Under the pieces are notes generated by a model that was not told where the DNA came from, made no database searches, and worked only from the letters and a program-made list of their open reading frames with translations. The position numbers and the translations under genes were made by a program. From positions 248,001-312,000 of the forward strand of contig NZ_CANLNB010000004.1 in assembly GCF_947492455.1 (NCBI RefSeq): a DNA stretch of 64,000 nt, given 5' to 3'. This document shows, one piece after another, positions 31,586 to 40,967 of the stretch. The DNA comes from an uncultured Aliiroseovarius sp. (GTDB lineage: Bacteria; Pseudomonadota; Alphaproteobacteria; Rhodobacterales; Rhodobacteraceae). Within the stretch, counting starts at the first letter, position 1, and each line of letters begins with the position of its first letter.

Positions 31586-31609
31586 AAAGGCGTCCTTCGG
31601 GGCGCCTTT
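31586..31609 (+). terminator. Terminator of groESL
   Basis: Stem AAAGGCGTCC / GGGCGCCTTT (one T-G wobble) with a TTCG tetraloop, followed by TTTG. Confidence 0.85.
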
Positions 31610-31625
31610 GTTGCGTTTAGAGCGT

Positions 31626-32060
31626 TCAGACAGTCACACGCACTGGGAACAAGCGATCATACCCCAATGTGAAGAGGTAGGTGTAGAAGACGACGAAAGT
31701 GGTCACGGTCAGATCGGTGGCAATGGCCTCGATCAGCCCAAGCTGCAGCCACCACATGTAGATCGGAAGAGATGTGACCAGCAGGGTCAGTTCGAACCCT
31801 GTGGCATGCATGATCCGACCGATGGCTGATCGATCCGATGATATCCGACCCGCACGCGCATCCACCCGATCAAAGACCCAGTTATAGACGAGATTTATCG
31901 CCATGGCCTTAAGCGACAGAATTAGCCCCAAGGCGCCGATCTCGTGCAGCGCCTTGTCGAAATAGATCGCGCCCACGGGGACAAGAAGCGCCATCAACAG
32001 CAGCTCGAAACTGATCGTGTACCTTAGCCGATCACGGCCGGTGCGCATGGGGGTGTCCAT
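31626..32060 (-). CDS. PACE-family multidrug efflux protein
   Basis: Protein of 144 residues with four membrane helices in two tandem bacterial transmembrane pair domains. The first repeat has YTISFELLLMALLVPVGAIYF and LKAMAINLVYNWVFDRVD. The second has the RIMHATGFEL segment of the family signature RxxHaxxFE. PACE proteins export biocides such as chlorhexidine and short diamines. Start at MDTPMRTGRDR; AAAGGG lies 7 nt before it. It diverges from a LysR gene, the standard arrangement for PACE genes. Confidence 0.88.
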   Translation of the reverse strand: MDTPMRTGRDRLRYTISFELLLMALLVPVGAIYFDKALHEIGALGLILSLKAMAINLVYNWVFDRVDARAGRISSDRSAIGRIMHATGFELTLLVTSLPIYMWWLQLGLIEAIATDLTVTTFVVFYTYLFTLGYDRLFPVRVTV

Positions 32061-32122
32061 CGGGTGCCCTTTCCTGTTCACCCTTCATCTATCAAAGAAT
32101 CTGCGATAAGAAAGTTCGTATG

Positions 32123-32139
32123 TATCTAATTATGAGATA
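32123..32139. promoter_or_regulatory. Palindromic operator candidate between PACE and LysR genes
   Basis: Near-perfect 17-base palindrome TATCTAATTATGAGATA, four bases before the LysR ATG. It contains a T-N11-A core as LysR-type regulators recognise, and its position would let the regulator repress its own gene. Confidence 0.6.
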
Positions 32140-32143
32140 GGTC

Positions 32144-33040
32144 ATGGTTTCCCAAGATGGTCTAACGGCGTTCTTGCTGGCTGCAGAACTCGGGTCTTTT
32201 TCGGCGGCGGCGCGGCGGATGGAGAAGGTGCAATCTGCTGTCTCCACCGCGATTGCCAATCTTGAAATCGACACGGGCGTAACGCTGTTCGACCGCTCGG
32301 GACGCTTGCCAGTGTTGACGGACGAGGGGCGGGCGCTCTTGCCTTATGCGCGTGCAATTTCCTTGGGGCAGAAAGAGCTGATGGCCAAGGCCGGGTCGCT
32401 GTCCGAAGGGATCGAACACCGGTTAAGCGTGGCCATCGAACAGGGATTGAGCCTGCCGCCGGTTCTGGATGCGCTTGCTGAATTTGCCCAGACCTTCCCG
32501 ACGGTCGAGCTTGAACTGCTGTCCCCGGGGATGAATGACACGCCCGAGCTTTTGATCTCGGGCCGTACCGATCTGGGCCTGATGACTGAACAGGAAAGCT
32601 ATCCGCTGGGGTTCCAGTTTCGCGGCGTCGGACATGCCGCGCACATTATTGTATGTGCGCCCGAACACCCGCTTGCCGGGGCGCAGCCTGTCGGTTTGGG
32701 TGCGCTGAGGGAGCATCGGCAGATTGTGCTCCACAGTCGTTCGCAGGGGCGGGACGGGGCCGTACTTGCCGCGAAAAGCCCCATGCTGTGGGAGGCTGAG
32801 AACCCCAACCTGATCGTCGAGATGGTGCTGTCTGGCCTCGGCTGGGCCGAACTTCCTTATGCCGTTGTCCACAACCAGATCGCGCAGGGGAAACTGATCC
32901 GGCTGGCGACCCGTTTTCAGCAGAGTGACGATTTGGCCGGTGTGGATGTGGTCTGGACGGAACGCCGCGGATTGGGCGCCGCAGGCAGCTGGTTGCGTGA
33001 TCGCCTGATGGCGCTACCGCAGGACGCGTGGCGCGGTTGA
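32144..33040 (+). CDS. LysR-family transcriptional regulator
   Basis: Protein of 298 residues with the N-terminal winged helix-turn-helix of LysR proteins (LTAFLLAAELGSFSAAARRMEKVQSAVSTAI split over residues 6-36; SFSAAARRM is the recognition region) and a C-terminal periplasmic-binding-protein-like effector domain. It faces the PACE exporter gene, so it likely activates the exporter in response to its substrate, as AceR does for aceI in Acinetobacter. Confidence 0.9.
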   Translation: MVSQDGLTAFLLAAELGSFSAAARRMEKVQSAVSTAIANLEIDTGVTLFDRSGRLPVLTDEGRALLPYARAISLGQKELMAKAGSLSEGIEHRLSVAIEQGLSLPPVLDALAEFAQTFPTVELELLSPGMNDTPELLISGRTDLGLMTEQESYPLGFQFRGVGHAAHIIVCAPEHPLAGAQPVGLGALREHRQIVLHSRSQGRDGAVLAAKSPMLWEAENPNLIVEMVLSGLGWAELPYAVVHNQIAQGKLIRLATRFQQSDDLAGVDVVWTERRGLGAAGSWLRDRLMALPQDAWRG

Positions 33041-33146
33041 GGTTCCGTCTGGAAATCCATTGGAATTCTCACGATCCTCTCTTACAAATCCAGTGACACC
33101 TCTTATGTTAAGGTTGATAACATCATTCAATTGGCAAGGGACAGCC

Positions 33147-34280
33147 ATGTTTCGTTCATTCCTTCTTCTGTGCGCCACACTGATCGCAACCCCCAGCCTC
33201 GCGGATGAGGTCTATCGCTTCGGCGACGACGCCTACATCGCGGGGGACAACGTCACCCTGTCAGGCGACGCCGTGGATGACGCCTTTGTTGTGGGCAACA
33301 CGATCGTCGTTTCCGCACCTGTAAGCGGCAGCGCCCATGCGGGGGGGCGCTCGGTCTCGATTTCGGCCCCTGTGGGGCAAAGCCTGTATGCGGCGGGGAT
33401 GAACGTAAATGTCTCGGCCCCGGTTGGCGGGGACGCGCAGCTTTTGGGCGATACGGTTTTGGTCACGGCGCCCATCTCAGGTGATCTGCGCCTTGGTGCA
33501 CAGCGGGCCGAGATCACGGCCTCGATCGGCGATGACGCGCTGATCGCGGCAGAACATATCCTTCTGACCGAAACCATCGCAGGCGATGCCAGCTTGTCGA
33601 CGAAAACCATTAGCTTTGGCGAGAACGCCCGCATCGAGGGCACGCTATATCTCTATGCGGACGACCCCGAGGCGATTGAGATCCCGGCCCATGTCGTGCC
33701 TGCGGATCGGATCGAGCGTCACGACGCCGATGCATTTGACCCGACGGCGGATCCTGAAGGTGGCGCGACCGTAGACACCAGCGGCGGCTGGATGTCGTGG
33801 CTGGGCGGCAAAGTGACCTCGATCCTGATCCTGACCGCACTGGCAACCCTGATCGCAGCACTGGCGCCGGGTTTCCTGATGAACCTACGTGAACGCACGT
33901 TGGAGACGCCGATGCGTGCCTTGTGGATGGGCTTTTTGTCGATTTCGGCGCTGGCCGGGTCGCTGTTCCTGTTCGCCTTGACGGGCTATGGCATCCTGTT
34001 GGTTCCGGCCTCGATCGTTCTGGCAGTTCTGCTGGGCGTCGCGGGCTATGTGATTGGCAGCTATATTCTGGGCGTCGGCGTGATGAGCGCGCTCAGCCGC
34101 CCGCTGCCGGAAACCTTGTCCGAACGCGCCATCGCGGCGTCTGTGGGTGCAGTGGCGGTAACGCTGCTGGCCCTGATCCCCGTGATCGGCTGGATCGGCG
34201 TGCTGGCCGTGGCGATTGCCGGGGCAGGGGCGTTGATCATCCGCTGGTTCGCGCCGGGCTTCCATACCGAGGTGCGCTAA
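33147..34280 (+). CDS. Membrane protein with bactofilin-like polymer-forming repeats
   Basis: Protein of 377 residues. A signal peptide (about 1-19, cut near SLA-DE) is followed by about 150 residues of short repeated turns (DAFVVGNTIVVSAPVSG, VSAPVGG, VTAPISG) typical of a bactofilin or polymer-forming beta-solenoid, then a linker and 4-5 membrane helices in the last 150 residues. AAGGGA lies before the ATG at 33147; the upstream frame has no coding look. Solenoid on the periplasmic side plus helices suggests an envelope scaffold, but no function is established. Confidence 0.68.
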   Translation: MFRSFLLLCATLIATPSLADEVYRFGDDAYIAGDNVTLSGDAVDDAFVVGNTIVVSAPVSGSAHAGGRSVSISAPVGQSLYAAGMNVNVSAPVGGDAQLLGDTVLVTAPISGDLRLGAQRAEITASIGDDALIAAEHILLTETIAGDASLSTKTISFGENARIEGTLYLYADDPEAIEIPAHVVPADRIERHDADAFDPTADPEGGATVDTSGGWMSWLGGKVTSILILTALATLIAALAPGFLMNLRERTLETPMRALWMGFLSISALAGSLFLFALTGYGILLVPASIVLAVLLGVAGYVIGSYILGVGVMSALSRPLPETLSERAIAASVGAVAVTLLALIPVIGWIGVLAVAIAGAGALIIRWFAPGFHTEVR

Positions 34281-34350
34281 ACCGCGCCCATCGGGCACGC
34301 GTCTGGCCTATCGGCTCGAACCCCTGTGTTGATACGAGTATCCTGAAGCC

Positions 34351-35109
34351 ATGAGAGTAACCGCTGTTATCGCCCTGCTGATGTCGTTCATCAGCGCGCT
34401 TCCCGCCCGTGCGGATTGCGTGGTGCTGCTGCATGGTCTTGCGCGATCCGCTTCGTCCATGTGGGTGATGGAGGAGGCGCTAGAGGCCGAGGGGTATAAG
34501 GTCGTCAACCTTGGCTACCCGTCGACCAAGGCCGAGATTCCTGTTTTGGCAAATACGGCCATCCCCCCTGCGGTCGCAGCGTGTGGGGACGAGCGGTTGC
34601 ACTTCGTAACCCATTCGATGGGCGGCATCCTTGTGCGCGTCTGGTTGGACGATAATCACCCTAAAAATCTAGGGCGCGTCGTGATGCTAGCCCCGCCCAA
34701 CCAGGGCTCGCAACTGGTGGATGAATTTGCCGAGCTCGAGCCGTTCGAGTGGATCAACGGCCCTGCCGGGTTGCAACTGGGCACAGGGCAGGACTCGGTG
34801 CCCAACCAAACGGGCCGCGCCCAGTTTGAACTGGGTGTGATCGCGGGGAACCGGTCGTTGAACCCAATCTATTCAGCGGTGATTGACGGAGCGGATGACG
34901 GGAAGGTCTCGGTCGAAAGCACGCGGGTCGAGGGGATGGATGATCACATCACCCTTCCCGTGACCCACACGTTCATGATGGTGAACCCGCTGGTCATCAC
35001 GCAGGTCGAAAGCTTCCTGCGCGATGGAAAGTTCGAACATGGGCTGACTCTGGCGGATGTACTGGACCGCATCGCAGTCGAAGCAGGCTATCGCAAGAAA
35101 ACACCGTAA
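34351..35109 (+). CDS. Exported alpha/beta hydrolase (lipase-like)
   Basis: Protein of 252 residues with a signal peptide (about residues 1-21, ending PARA-DC). LLHGLARS forms the oxyanion region, the nucleophile elbow is THSMGG (about residue 90), and APPNQGSQ follows, a motif of PGAP1/lipase-like hydrolases. VTHTFM near the C-terminus may supply the histidine. It acts in the envelope on a lipid or ester of unknown identity. It sits 70 nt after the solenoid-protein gene. Confidence 0.8.
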   Translation: MRVTAVIALLMSFISALPARADCVVLLHGLARSASSMWVMEEALEAEGYKVVNLGYPSTKAEIPVLANTAIPPAVAACGDERLHFVTHSMGGILVRVWLDDNHPKNLGRVVMLAPPNQGSQLVDEFAELEPFEWINGPAGLQLGTGQDSVPNQTGRAQFELGVIAGNRSLNPIYSAVIDGADDGKVSVESTRVEGMDDHITLPVTHTFMMVNPLVITQVESFLRDGKFEHGLTLADVLDRIAVEAGYRKKTP

Positions 35110-35147
35110 CGGGTTTTGCCGCCCGCGGAATTAGGGTCAGGCGGCGG

Positions 35148-36503
35148 TTACACCGCCTGACTATGTCCGCTTTCATTCATCTCGTAGGCGTCGAAGTGAC
35201 GCGCGATGATGCGTGCAAGCGGGCGGGAATCGTCACGGATGGTCAGGACGTTGTCGACCAGATCCGTGGTGCCGGGCATCGCAGCTTCCAGCCCATCGAC
35301 CCAGTCCAGCAGGGTCTCAATGGGAAGTGATTGCTCTTTTGCCAGCGCGGCCAGATCGGCGCGGAAATAGCACAGAAGCTCTTCGATCACGCGGCCCCGT
35401 GCGATGTCGTCGCCTTTGAACGCGTGGCCTTTGGCGGCGGTCAGCTTTCCGTCGCGTGCGGCGGCCTGATATTTCGCGGTGGCGGGTTGGTTCTGAACGT
35501 AACCTTGCGGATAGCGCGCGATCGAGCTTGCACCGACACCCATCAGCACCTCGGATGCGTCCTCGGTATAGCCTTGGAAGTTCCGCTTCATTGTGCCGGC
35601 TTTATGCGCTTTTGCCAGCCCGTCCGAGGGCAGGGCAAAGTGGTCGATGCCGATCTCGTCATAGCCTGCTTCCACGAACAGGTCGCGGGCGGTGTTGAAC
35701 AGATCCAAACGTTCTTCGGCCGAGGGCAAGGCCTCGGTCGGGATCAGGGTTTGGCGGCGCGCCATCCACGGAACGTGGGCATAGCCGAACAGGGCCACGC
35801 GGTCGGGGCCAAGGCTGATCAGCTTTTCAACCGAATCCGTGATCCGGGCGATGTTCTGATGCGGCAGACCATAGAGGATATCCATGTTCAGACTGTCGAT
35901 CCCACGCGCGCGCAGCCCATCGACAGCTTCTTTCGTCACTTCATAGCTTTGCGGACGGCCAATGACCTCTTGGATCATCGGATCGAAATCCTGCACACCG
36001 ATCGAGGCACGGTTCATGCCAGCGGCAGCCAGCGCGTCCAGACGGGCGTCGTCGACTTCGGAGGGATCAATCTCGACCGAGAACTGTGCGCCTTCGGCAA
36101 GCGGCATCGTGTTCAGGATGGCACCGGTCAGATCGGTGATCATCTCGGGTTGAAGCAGCGTAGGCGTGCCGCCACCCCAGTGCAGATGCTCGATCTCGAT
36201 CCCCGGGGCGAGCAGCGATTTGATCGTTGCAAGCTCGTCTTTCAGGCTGTCCACATAGGCGGCCACGGGTTCAGCGGTCGATGTGCCCTGCGTACGACAG
36301 GCGCAGAACCAGCACAGACGGCGGCAAAACGGGATATGGACATAAAGCGAAACCTTGTTGCCCGACGGGATCGCGCTGATCCATTTGGCAAGCGTTTCGG
36401 GGCCGAAGCCTGCCTTGAAATGCGGGGCGGTCGGGTAGCTGGTGTAGCGGGGCACGCGCGCGTCGAAAAGACCGAGGCGTTTGAGTTGCGTAAGTGTCTG
36501 CAT
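35148..36503 (-). CDS. hemN: Oxygen-independent coproporphyrinogen III oxidase
   Basis: Protein of 451 residues, a radical SAM enzyme with the HemN-specific cluster motif C-x3-C-x2-C-x-C at residues 60, 64, 67 and 69 (FCRRLCWFCAC) and HWGGGTPT. It converts coproporphyrinogen III to protoporphyrinogen IX without oxygen, supplying heme for the cbb3 oxidase in low oxygen. The start at MQTLTQLKRLG is chosen by family. A perfect FNR box lies 36 bases upstream. It is divergent from fnrL. Confidence 0.95.
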   Translation of the reverse strand: MQTLTQLKRLGLFDARVPRYTSYPTAPHFKAGFGPETLAKWISAIPSGNKVSLYVHIPFCRRLCWFCACRTQGTSTAEPVAAYVDSLKDELATIKSLLAPGIEIEHLHWGGGTPTLLQPEMITDLTGAILNTMPLAEGAQFSVEIDPSEVDDARLDALAAAGMNRASIGVQDFDPMIQEVIGRPQSYEVTKEAVDGLRARGIDSLNMDILYGLPHQNIARITDSVEKLISLGPDRVALFGYAHVPWMARRQTLIPTEALPSAEERLDLFNTARDLFVEAGYDEIGIDHFALPSDGLAKAHKAGTMKRNFQGYTEDASEVLMGVGASSIARYPQGYVQNQPATAKYQAAARDGKLTAAKGHAFKGDDIARGRVIEELLCYFRADLAALAKEQSLPIETLLDWVDGLEAAMPGTTDLVDNVLTIRDDSRPLARIIARHFDAYEMNESGHSQAV

Positions 36504-36538
36504 TCGAATACGCTGTAACACCAAACGCGCCGCATACT

Positions 36539-36552
36539 TTGATCAGGATCAA
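36539..36552. promoter_or_regulatory. Perfect FNR box between hemN and fnrL
   Basis: TTGATCAGGATCAA matches TTGAT-N4-ATCAA exactly. It lies in the 78-base gap between the divergent genes and could control both. Confidence 0.9.
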
Positions 36553-36581
36553 AGCAAGATACTTCTCTTGTTCAGGAAACC

Positions 36582-37322
36582 ATGAACGATACCAGTTTCA
36601 ACCCCAGGGATTGCGGGACGTGCCCGATTCGCCACCGCGCCGTGTGTTCACGCTGCGAACCGGATGAGTTGGAGCATCTGGACGACATCAAATACTACCG
36701 CACCTATGAAGCAGGCCAGCCTGTCATCTGGGCGGGCGACCCGATGGAGTTCGTGGCCAGTGTGGTCACCGGGATCGCAACCCTGAGCCAGACGATGGAA
36801 GACGGGCGGACCCAGATGGTCGGCTTGCTGCTGCCGTCGGACTTCATTGGCCGGCCCGGACGCGAGCAAGCGCCCTTTGACGTGGTTGCCGTCACCGACC
36901 TGACCCTGTGCTGTTTCCGCAAGAAACCGTTTGAGGATCTGATGGGCTCGACCCCGTCGATCGGTGGACGGTTGTTGCAAATGACGCTGGACGAGCTGGA
37001 CAGCGCGCGGGAATGGATGCTGGTTCTGGGCCGCAAAACCGCACGTGAAAAGATTGCCAGCCTTCTGATGATCATCGCGCGCCGCGATGCTGCGCTGCAC
37101 AAGCGTCTGCCCAAGGATGGGATGGAGTTCGATTTGCCGCTGACGCGCGAAGCGATGGCGGACTATCTTGGTCTGACGCTGGAAACGGTCAGCCGCCAGA
37201 TTTCGGCCCTGAAAAAGGCCGGGGTGATCATTCTTCAGGGTAAGCGCCAAGTGCAAATCCCCGACCTGCAAAGACTGGTGTCCGAGACCGGGGATGATGT
37301 GGACGGCGGTCACATTTTCTAA
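36582..37322 (+). CDS. fnrL: FNR-type oxygen-sensing regulator FnrL
   Basis: Protein of 246 residues of the Crp/Fnr family. The N-terminus has cysteines at 11, 14, 22 and 25 and a pair at 110-111 (TLCCF), candidate ligands for the oxygen-labile [4Fe-4S] cluster. The C-terminal helix-turn-helix has ETVSRQ, the E-xx-SR recognition pattern of FNR that reads TTGAT. It switches on anaerobic and microaerobic genes; five FNR-like boxes are in this window. A box just upstream suggests autoregulation. Confidence 0.93.
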   Translation: MNDTSFNPRDCGTCPIRHRAVCSRCEPDELEHLDDIKYYRTYEAGQPVIWAGDPMEFVASVVTGIATLSQTMEDGRTQMVGLLLPSDFIGRPGREQAPFDVVAVTDLTLCCFRKKPFEDLMGSTPSIGGRLLQMTLDELDSAREWMLVLGRKTAREKIASLLMIIARRDAALHKRLPKDGMEFDLPLTREAMADYLGLTLETVSRQISALKKAGVIILQGKRQVQIPDLQRLVSETGDDVDGGHIF

Positions 37323-37339
37323 CCGCCGCCTCGCTGTTC

Positions 37340-38179
37340 TTAGTGTGCCATCAGCACCGGAACCTCAGCAATTTCAAGCATATGCCGTGTCGCGCCGCCC
37401 AGAATGGATTCGCGGAAGCGCGAGTGGCCATAGGCGCCCATCACGATCAGGTCCGCGGCCTTGTCACTGGCGTGACGGTTCAGGATGTCTGCGATGCGCG
37501 GCATGGTTTTTGCCAGAACCGAGACTTCGGCCCGGACGCCGTGGCGCGCCAGCATTTGGCTGAGTGCGCCGCCCGGATCCGAGCGCTCGGGCCCGTGCTG
37601 CGGCGGGTCGATGACGGCGATCGAGATCGATTCGGCGGCTTTCAGGAACGGCATGGCGGCGCGAATCGCCCGCAGCGATTCGGGGCTCTCATTCCACGCG
37701 ATCACAACATTGGTCGGCGCCTGCGTCATGGACACGTCATCCGGCAGCACAAGAACCGGCACGCCGCCGTCAAACATAGCACTTTCGATGATCGCCTCGG
37801 CACTGTGGCCGCGGCCTTCGCCGTAAGGGCGGGGCAGGATCACAAGATCTGCAAATCTCGAGCGATGCGACACCACGTGGTTCAGCGTGACGGATTGCGT
37901 GGCCAGCGCTGTGGTCGACCAAGGCATTACGTTTGACGCTAGAATTTGCCGAATGTCTTGCTCTAGTGCCTCAATGTCTTCGCGGACCTGCGCCAGATTG
38001 TCCTGCACCACCATTGCGGAGGCACCAGCATAATAAAACCCTTGCTGAGAAGGGTCGATGCCAAGGCACAAAGCGTCAAGATGCGCGTCGAAACGCTCGG
38101 ACAGACAGCGGGCCGTGTCCAGCGCAGGGCGGAACAGCGTGTTGTCTGATATGATTGTCATAATCGTTTTGTAGTCCAT
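37340..38179 (-). CDS. Tandem universal stress protein
   Basis: Protein of 279 residues with two USP domains. The second carries the ATP-binding pattern VMGAYGHSRFRESILGG (G-2x-G-9x-G type), and the first is degenerate (ILPRPYGEGRGHSA). Such proteins are commonly FNR-controlled in low oxygen. GGAGG before the ATG at 38179 sets the start; the longer frame upstream is not used. It diverges from ccoN across two FNR-like boxes and converges on fnrL 17 bases away. Confidence 0.88.
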   Translation of the reverse strand: MDYKTIMTIISDNTLFRPALDTARCLSERFDAHLDALCLGIDPSQQGFYYAGASAMVVQDNLAQVREDIEALEQDIRQILASNVMPWSTTALATQSVTLNHVVSHRSRFADLVILPRPYGEGRGHSAEAIIESAMFDGGVPVLVLPDDVSMTQAPTNVVIAWNESPESLRAIRAAMPFLKAAESISIAVIDPPQHGPERSDPGGALSQMLARHGVRAEVSVLAKTMPRIADILNRHASDKAADLIVMGAYGHSRFRESILGGATRHMLEIAEVPVLMAH

Positions 38180-38234
38180 GTCGGGCCTCCAGCGAATGTC
38201 ACTAAAAGGGTGCCAAGCCTTCACCTGTGACGCT

Positions 38235-38248
38235 TTGACATGGGTCAA
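38235..38248. promoter_or_regulatory. FNR-like box near the universal stress protein gene
   Basis: TTGACATGGGTCAA, a symmetric TTGAC-N4-GTCAA variant, 56 bases upstream of the stress protein start; it likely controls that gene. Confidence 0.75.
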
Positions 38249-38278
38249 GCACCGAAATCTGCCCGGGTGCGGCAAGTT

Positions 38279-38292
38279 TTGACATGGATCAA
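38279..38292. promoter_or_regulatory. FNR-like box upstream of ccoNOQP
   Basis: TTGACATGGATCAA, one base from consensus, about 100 bases before ccoN. Confidence 0.8.
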
Positions 38293-38392
38293 GGCGAGGG
38301 ACTGGGGTTAAGTCCAAACCGACGAAAGTCGATAGGTGCCCCGAGTCTATTTAGGGTCAAGTGGGCATAAGACAATGACGAAGGGACGCAAA

Positions 38393-39994
38393 ATGTGGGA
38401 TTACCTCAAACTGGTGATTTTCGCGCTGATAACAGTATTGGCCGCAATCGCCGCTAGCTATGCCCGCGACGTAGCCTACCAAGTACACGCTATTCTGGTA
38501 GTTCTGATCGCGGCTGGCCTGTTCGTTTACACGCTGAGAGGCGTTGGAGGCGAAAAGGTCGTTGAAACCGGATATATGGATGGGCCTATTCGCGTAGGTG
38601 CTGCCTTGACTGCCTTCTGGGGCGTCGTAGGCTTTTTGGTCGGGACGTTCATCGCGTTCCAGCTGGCCTTTCCTGAACTGAACTTTGCCTGGGCCGAGGG
38701 TTATTTGAACTTTGGTCGCCTGCGCCCGCTGCACACCTCGGCAGTGATTTTTGCGTTTGGTGGTACGGCACTGATCACCAGCTCGTTCTACGTGGTACAG
38801 CGTACCTCGGGTGCGCGCCTTTGGGGCGGCAATCTGGCGTGGTTCGTGTTCTGGGGCTATCAGATCGTGATCCTGCTGGCCGCAACCGGCTATCTGCTGG
38901 GTGCTACCCACGGTAAAGAATACGCTGAACCCGAATGGTACACCGACCTGTGGCTGACCATCGTTTGGGTGGCTTATCTGCTGGTGTTCCTGGGCACGCT
39001 GATGAAGCGCAAAGAGCCGCACATCTACGTTGCCAACTGGTTCTTCCTGTCCTTCATCATCACCGTTGCCATGCTGCACGTTGTGAACAACCTGGCTGTT
39101 CCCGTGTCGATCTTCGGTTCGAAATCGGTACAGCTGTTCGCAGGTGTACAAGATGCGATGACCCAGTGGTGGTACGGCCACAACGCTGTGGGCTTCTTCC
39201 TGACCGCCGGCTTCCTGGGCATGATGTACTACTTCGTTCCGAAGCAGGCTGAGCGCCCGGTCTTCTCGTACAAACTGTCGATCATCCACTTCTGGGCTCT
39301 GATCTTCCTGTACATCTGGGCTGGTCCGCACCACCTGCACTACACCGCTCTGCCGGATTGGGCTTCGACCCTTGGTATGGTGTTCTCGATCGTACTGTGG
39401 ATGCCCAGCTGGGGTGGTATGATCAACGGTCTGATGACCCTGTCGGGTGCATGGGACAAACTGCGCACCGATCCGGTAATCCGTATGATGGTTGTGTCCA
39501 TCGGCTTCTATGGCATGTCGACCTTCGAAGGTCCGATGATGTCGATCCGCGCCGTGAACTCGCTGTCGCACTACACTGACTGGACCATTGGTCACGTACA
39601 CTCGGGTGCTCTGGGCTGGAACGGCATGATCACCTTCGGGATGCTGTACTTCCTGGTCCCCAAACTGTGGAACCGTGCAGGCCTTTACAGCCTGAAACTG
39701 GTCAGCTGGCACTTCTGGCTCGCCACCATCGGCATCGTTCTCTATGCCGCGTCGATGTGGGTAACCGGTATCATGGAAGGCCTGATGTGGCGTGAAGTTG
39801 ATGCGCAAGGCTTCCTGGTGAACTCGTTCGCTGACACCGTTGCCGCGAAGTTCCCGATGTATGTGGTCCGTGGCCTGGGCGGGGTTCTGTTCCTCGGTGG
39901 TGCTCTGATCATGTGCTACAACCTCTGGATGACCGTGAAGCGTGCACCGGCTGCTGAAGCAGCAGGCGACGCAGCTGCGGCTCCGGCCGAATAA
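38393..39994 (+). CDS. ccoN: cbb3-type cytochrome c oxidase subunit I
   Basis: Protein of 533 residues with about 12 membrane helices. [13 protein letters not shown] and [15 protein letters not shown] carry the CuB and heme ligands (including the His-His pair), and [19 protein letters not shown] is the low-spin heme region. It is the catalytic subunit reducing oxygen to water while pumping protons, with very high oxygen affinity. The ATG at 38393 has AAGGGA 7 nt before it and is preferred over the one six codons upstream. Strong codon bias (GGT, CTG) signals high expression. Confidence 0.97.
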   Translation: MWDYLKLVIFALITVLAAIAASYARDVAYQVHAILVVLIAAGLFVYTLRGVGGEKVVETGYMDGPIRVGAALTAFWGVVGFLVGTFIAFQLAFPELNFAWAEGYLNFGRLRPLHTSAVIFAFGGTALITSSFYVVQRTSGARLWGGNLAWFVFWGYQIVILLAATGYLLGATHGKEYAEPEWYTDLWLTIVWVAYLLVFLGTLMKRKEPHIYVANWFFLSFIITVAMLHVVNNLAVPVSIFGSKSVQLFAGVQDAMTQWWYGHNAVGFFLTAGFLGMMYYFVPKQAERPVFSYKLSIIHFWALIFLYIWAGPHHLHYTALPDWASTLGMVFSIVLWMPSWGGMINGLMTLSGAWDKLRTDPVIRMMVVSIGFYGMSTFEGPMMSIRAVNSLSHYTDWTIGHVHSGALGWNGMITFGMLYFLVPKLWNRAGLYSLKLVSWHFWLATIGIVLYAASMWVTGIMEGLMWREVDAQGFLVNSFADTVAAKFPMYVVRGLGGVLFLGGALIMCYNLWMTVKRAPAAEAAGDAAAAPAE

Positions 39995-40008
39995 GGAGGG
40001 AATGACTA

Positions 40009-40743
40009 ATGGGAATTCTCGACAAACACGTAGTTCTTGAAAAGAACGCAACGCTTCTTCTGGTCGGTAGCCTTCTGGTTGTGACCGTGGGTGGCATCGT
40101 AGAGATCGCACCGCTCTTCTACCTCGAAAACACCATCGAGGATGTGGAAGGCGTGCGCCCCTACTCGCCGCTCGAGCTTGAGGGCCGGAACATCTATATC
40201 CGCGAGGGCTGCTATGTCTGTCACTCGCAGATGATCCGCCCGATGCGTGACGAAGTAGAGCGTTACGGCCACTACAGCCTTGCAGCTGAAAGCCAGTACG
40301 ACCACCCGTTCCAGTGGGGCTCGAAGCGGACGGGGCCTGACCTTGCCCGCGTCGGTGGCCGCTACTCGGACGAATGGCATGTGGATCACCTTGTTGATCC
40401 GCAGTCGGTCGTGCCGGAATCGGTGATGCCGAAATACGCTTTCCTTTTGGATAAGCTGATCGAGCCGAAATACATCCAGGATGTGATGAAGACGAACCGG
40501 ATCGTAGGTGTACCTTACACCGACGAACAGATCGCAAATGCGGAAGCAGACTGGCTGAGCCAGGCTGACCCGGATGGCGACAATTCGGACGTCGACGCGC
40601 TCCAGGCACGCTATCCGAAAGCGCAGGCGCGCAACTTCGATGGCAAGCCGGGTGTGTCCGAAATGGACGCTCTGATCGCCTATATGCAGATGTTGGGTAC
40701 TCTGGTCGACTTCTCGACCTTCACGCCTGACGCAAGCCGGTAA
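40009..40743 (+). CDS. ccoO: cbb3-type cytochrome c oxidase subunit II (mono-heme)
   Basis: Protein of 244 residues anchored by an N-terminal helix, with a heme c site CYVCH (residues 68-72) and methionine ligands downstream. It passes electrons to subunit I in the periplasm. It follows ccoN by 14 bases with AAGGAGG before the start. Confidence 0.97.
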   Translation: MGILDKHVVLEKNATLLLVGSLLVVTVGGIVEIAPLFYLENTIEDVEGVRPYSPLELEGRNIYIREGCYVCHSQMIRPMRDEVERYGHYSLAAESQYDHPFQWGSKRTGPDLARVGGRYSDEWHVDHLVDPQSVVPESVMPKYAFLLDKLIEPKYIQDVMKTNRIVGVPYTDEQIANAEADWLSQADPDGDNSDVDALQARYPKAQARNFDGKPGVSEMDALIAYMQMLGTLVDFSTFTPDASR

Positions 40744-40752
40744 GGAGTAGGG

Positions 40753-40932
40753 ATGATGGATACCTATAGCATTATGCGAGCCTTCGCTGACAGCTGGTTC
40801 CTGATCGCGATGTTCGCCTTTTTCATCGGGGCAGCTCTGTTTGCGTTCCGCCCGGGATCGAACAAGGTCCACAAGGACATCGCGAACATCCCGTTCCGCC
40901 ATGAAGACAAACCTGCCGGTGACCGGGACTAA
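40753..40932 (+). CDS. ccoQ: cbb3-type cytochrome c oxidase subunit CcoQ
   Basis: Small protein of 59 residues with one membrane helix (about residues 15-33, WFLIAMFAFFIGAALFAF) and a charged tail (RPGSNKVHKDI). It stabilises the assembled complex. AAGGAG lies before the ATG; a second ATG follows immediately. It lies between ccoO and ccoP. Confidence 0.93.
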   Translation: MMDTYSIMRAFADSWFLIAMFAFFIGAALFAFRPGSNKVHKDIANIPFRHEDKPAGDRD

Positions 40933-40967
40933 GTTCCCGGGCGCTCAGCTCAAAAGGAGTTGCGGCA

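Noticed and set aside
35136-35161. Terminator hairpin between the lipase-like gene and hemN
   Set aside because: GTCAGGCGG / CCGCCTGAC pairs, but it overlaps the last codons of hemN and has no T tract in either direction.
38357-40609. 750-codon open frame on the minus strand opposite ccoN and ccoO
   Set aside because: Antisense shadow; the plus-strand genes have heme and copper motifs and proper ribosome sites.
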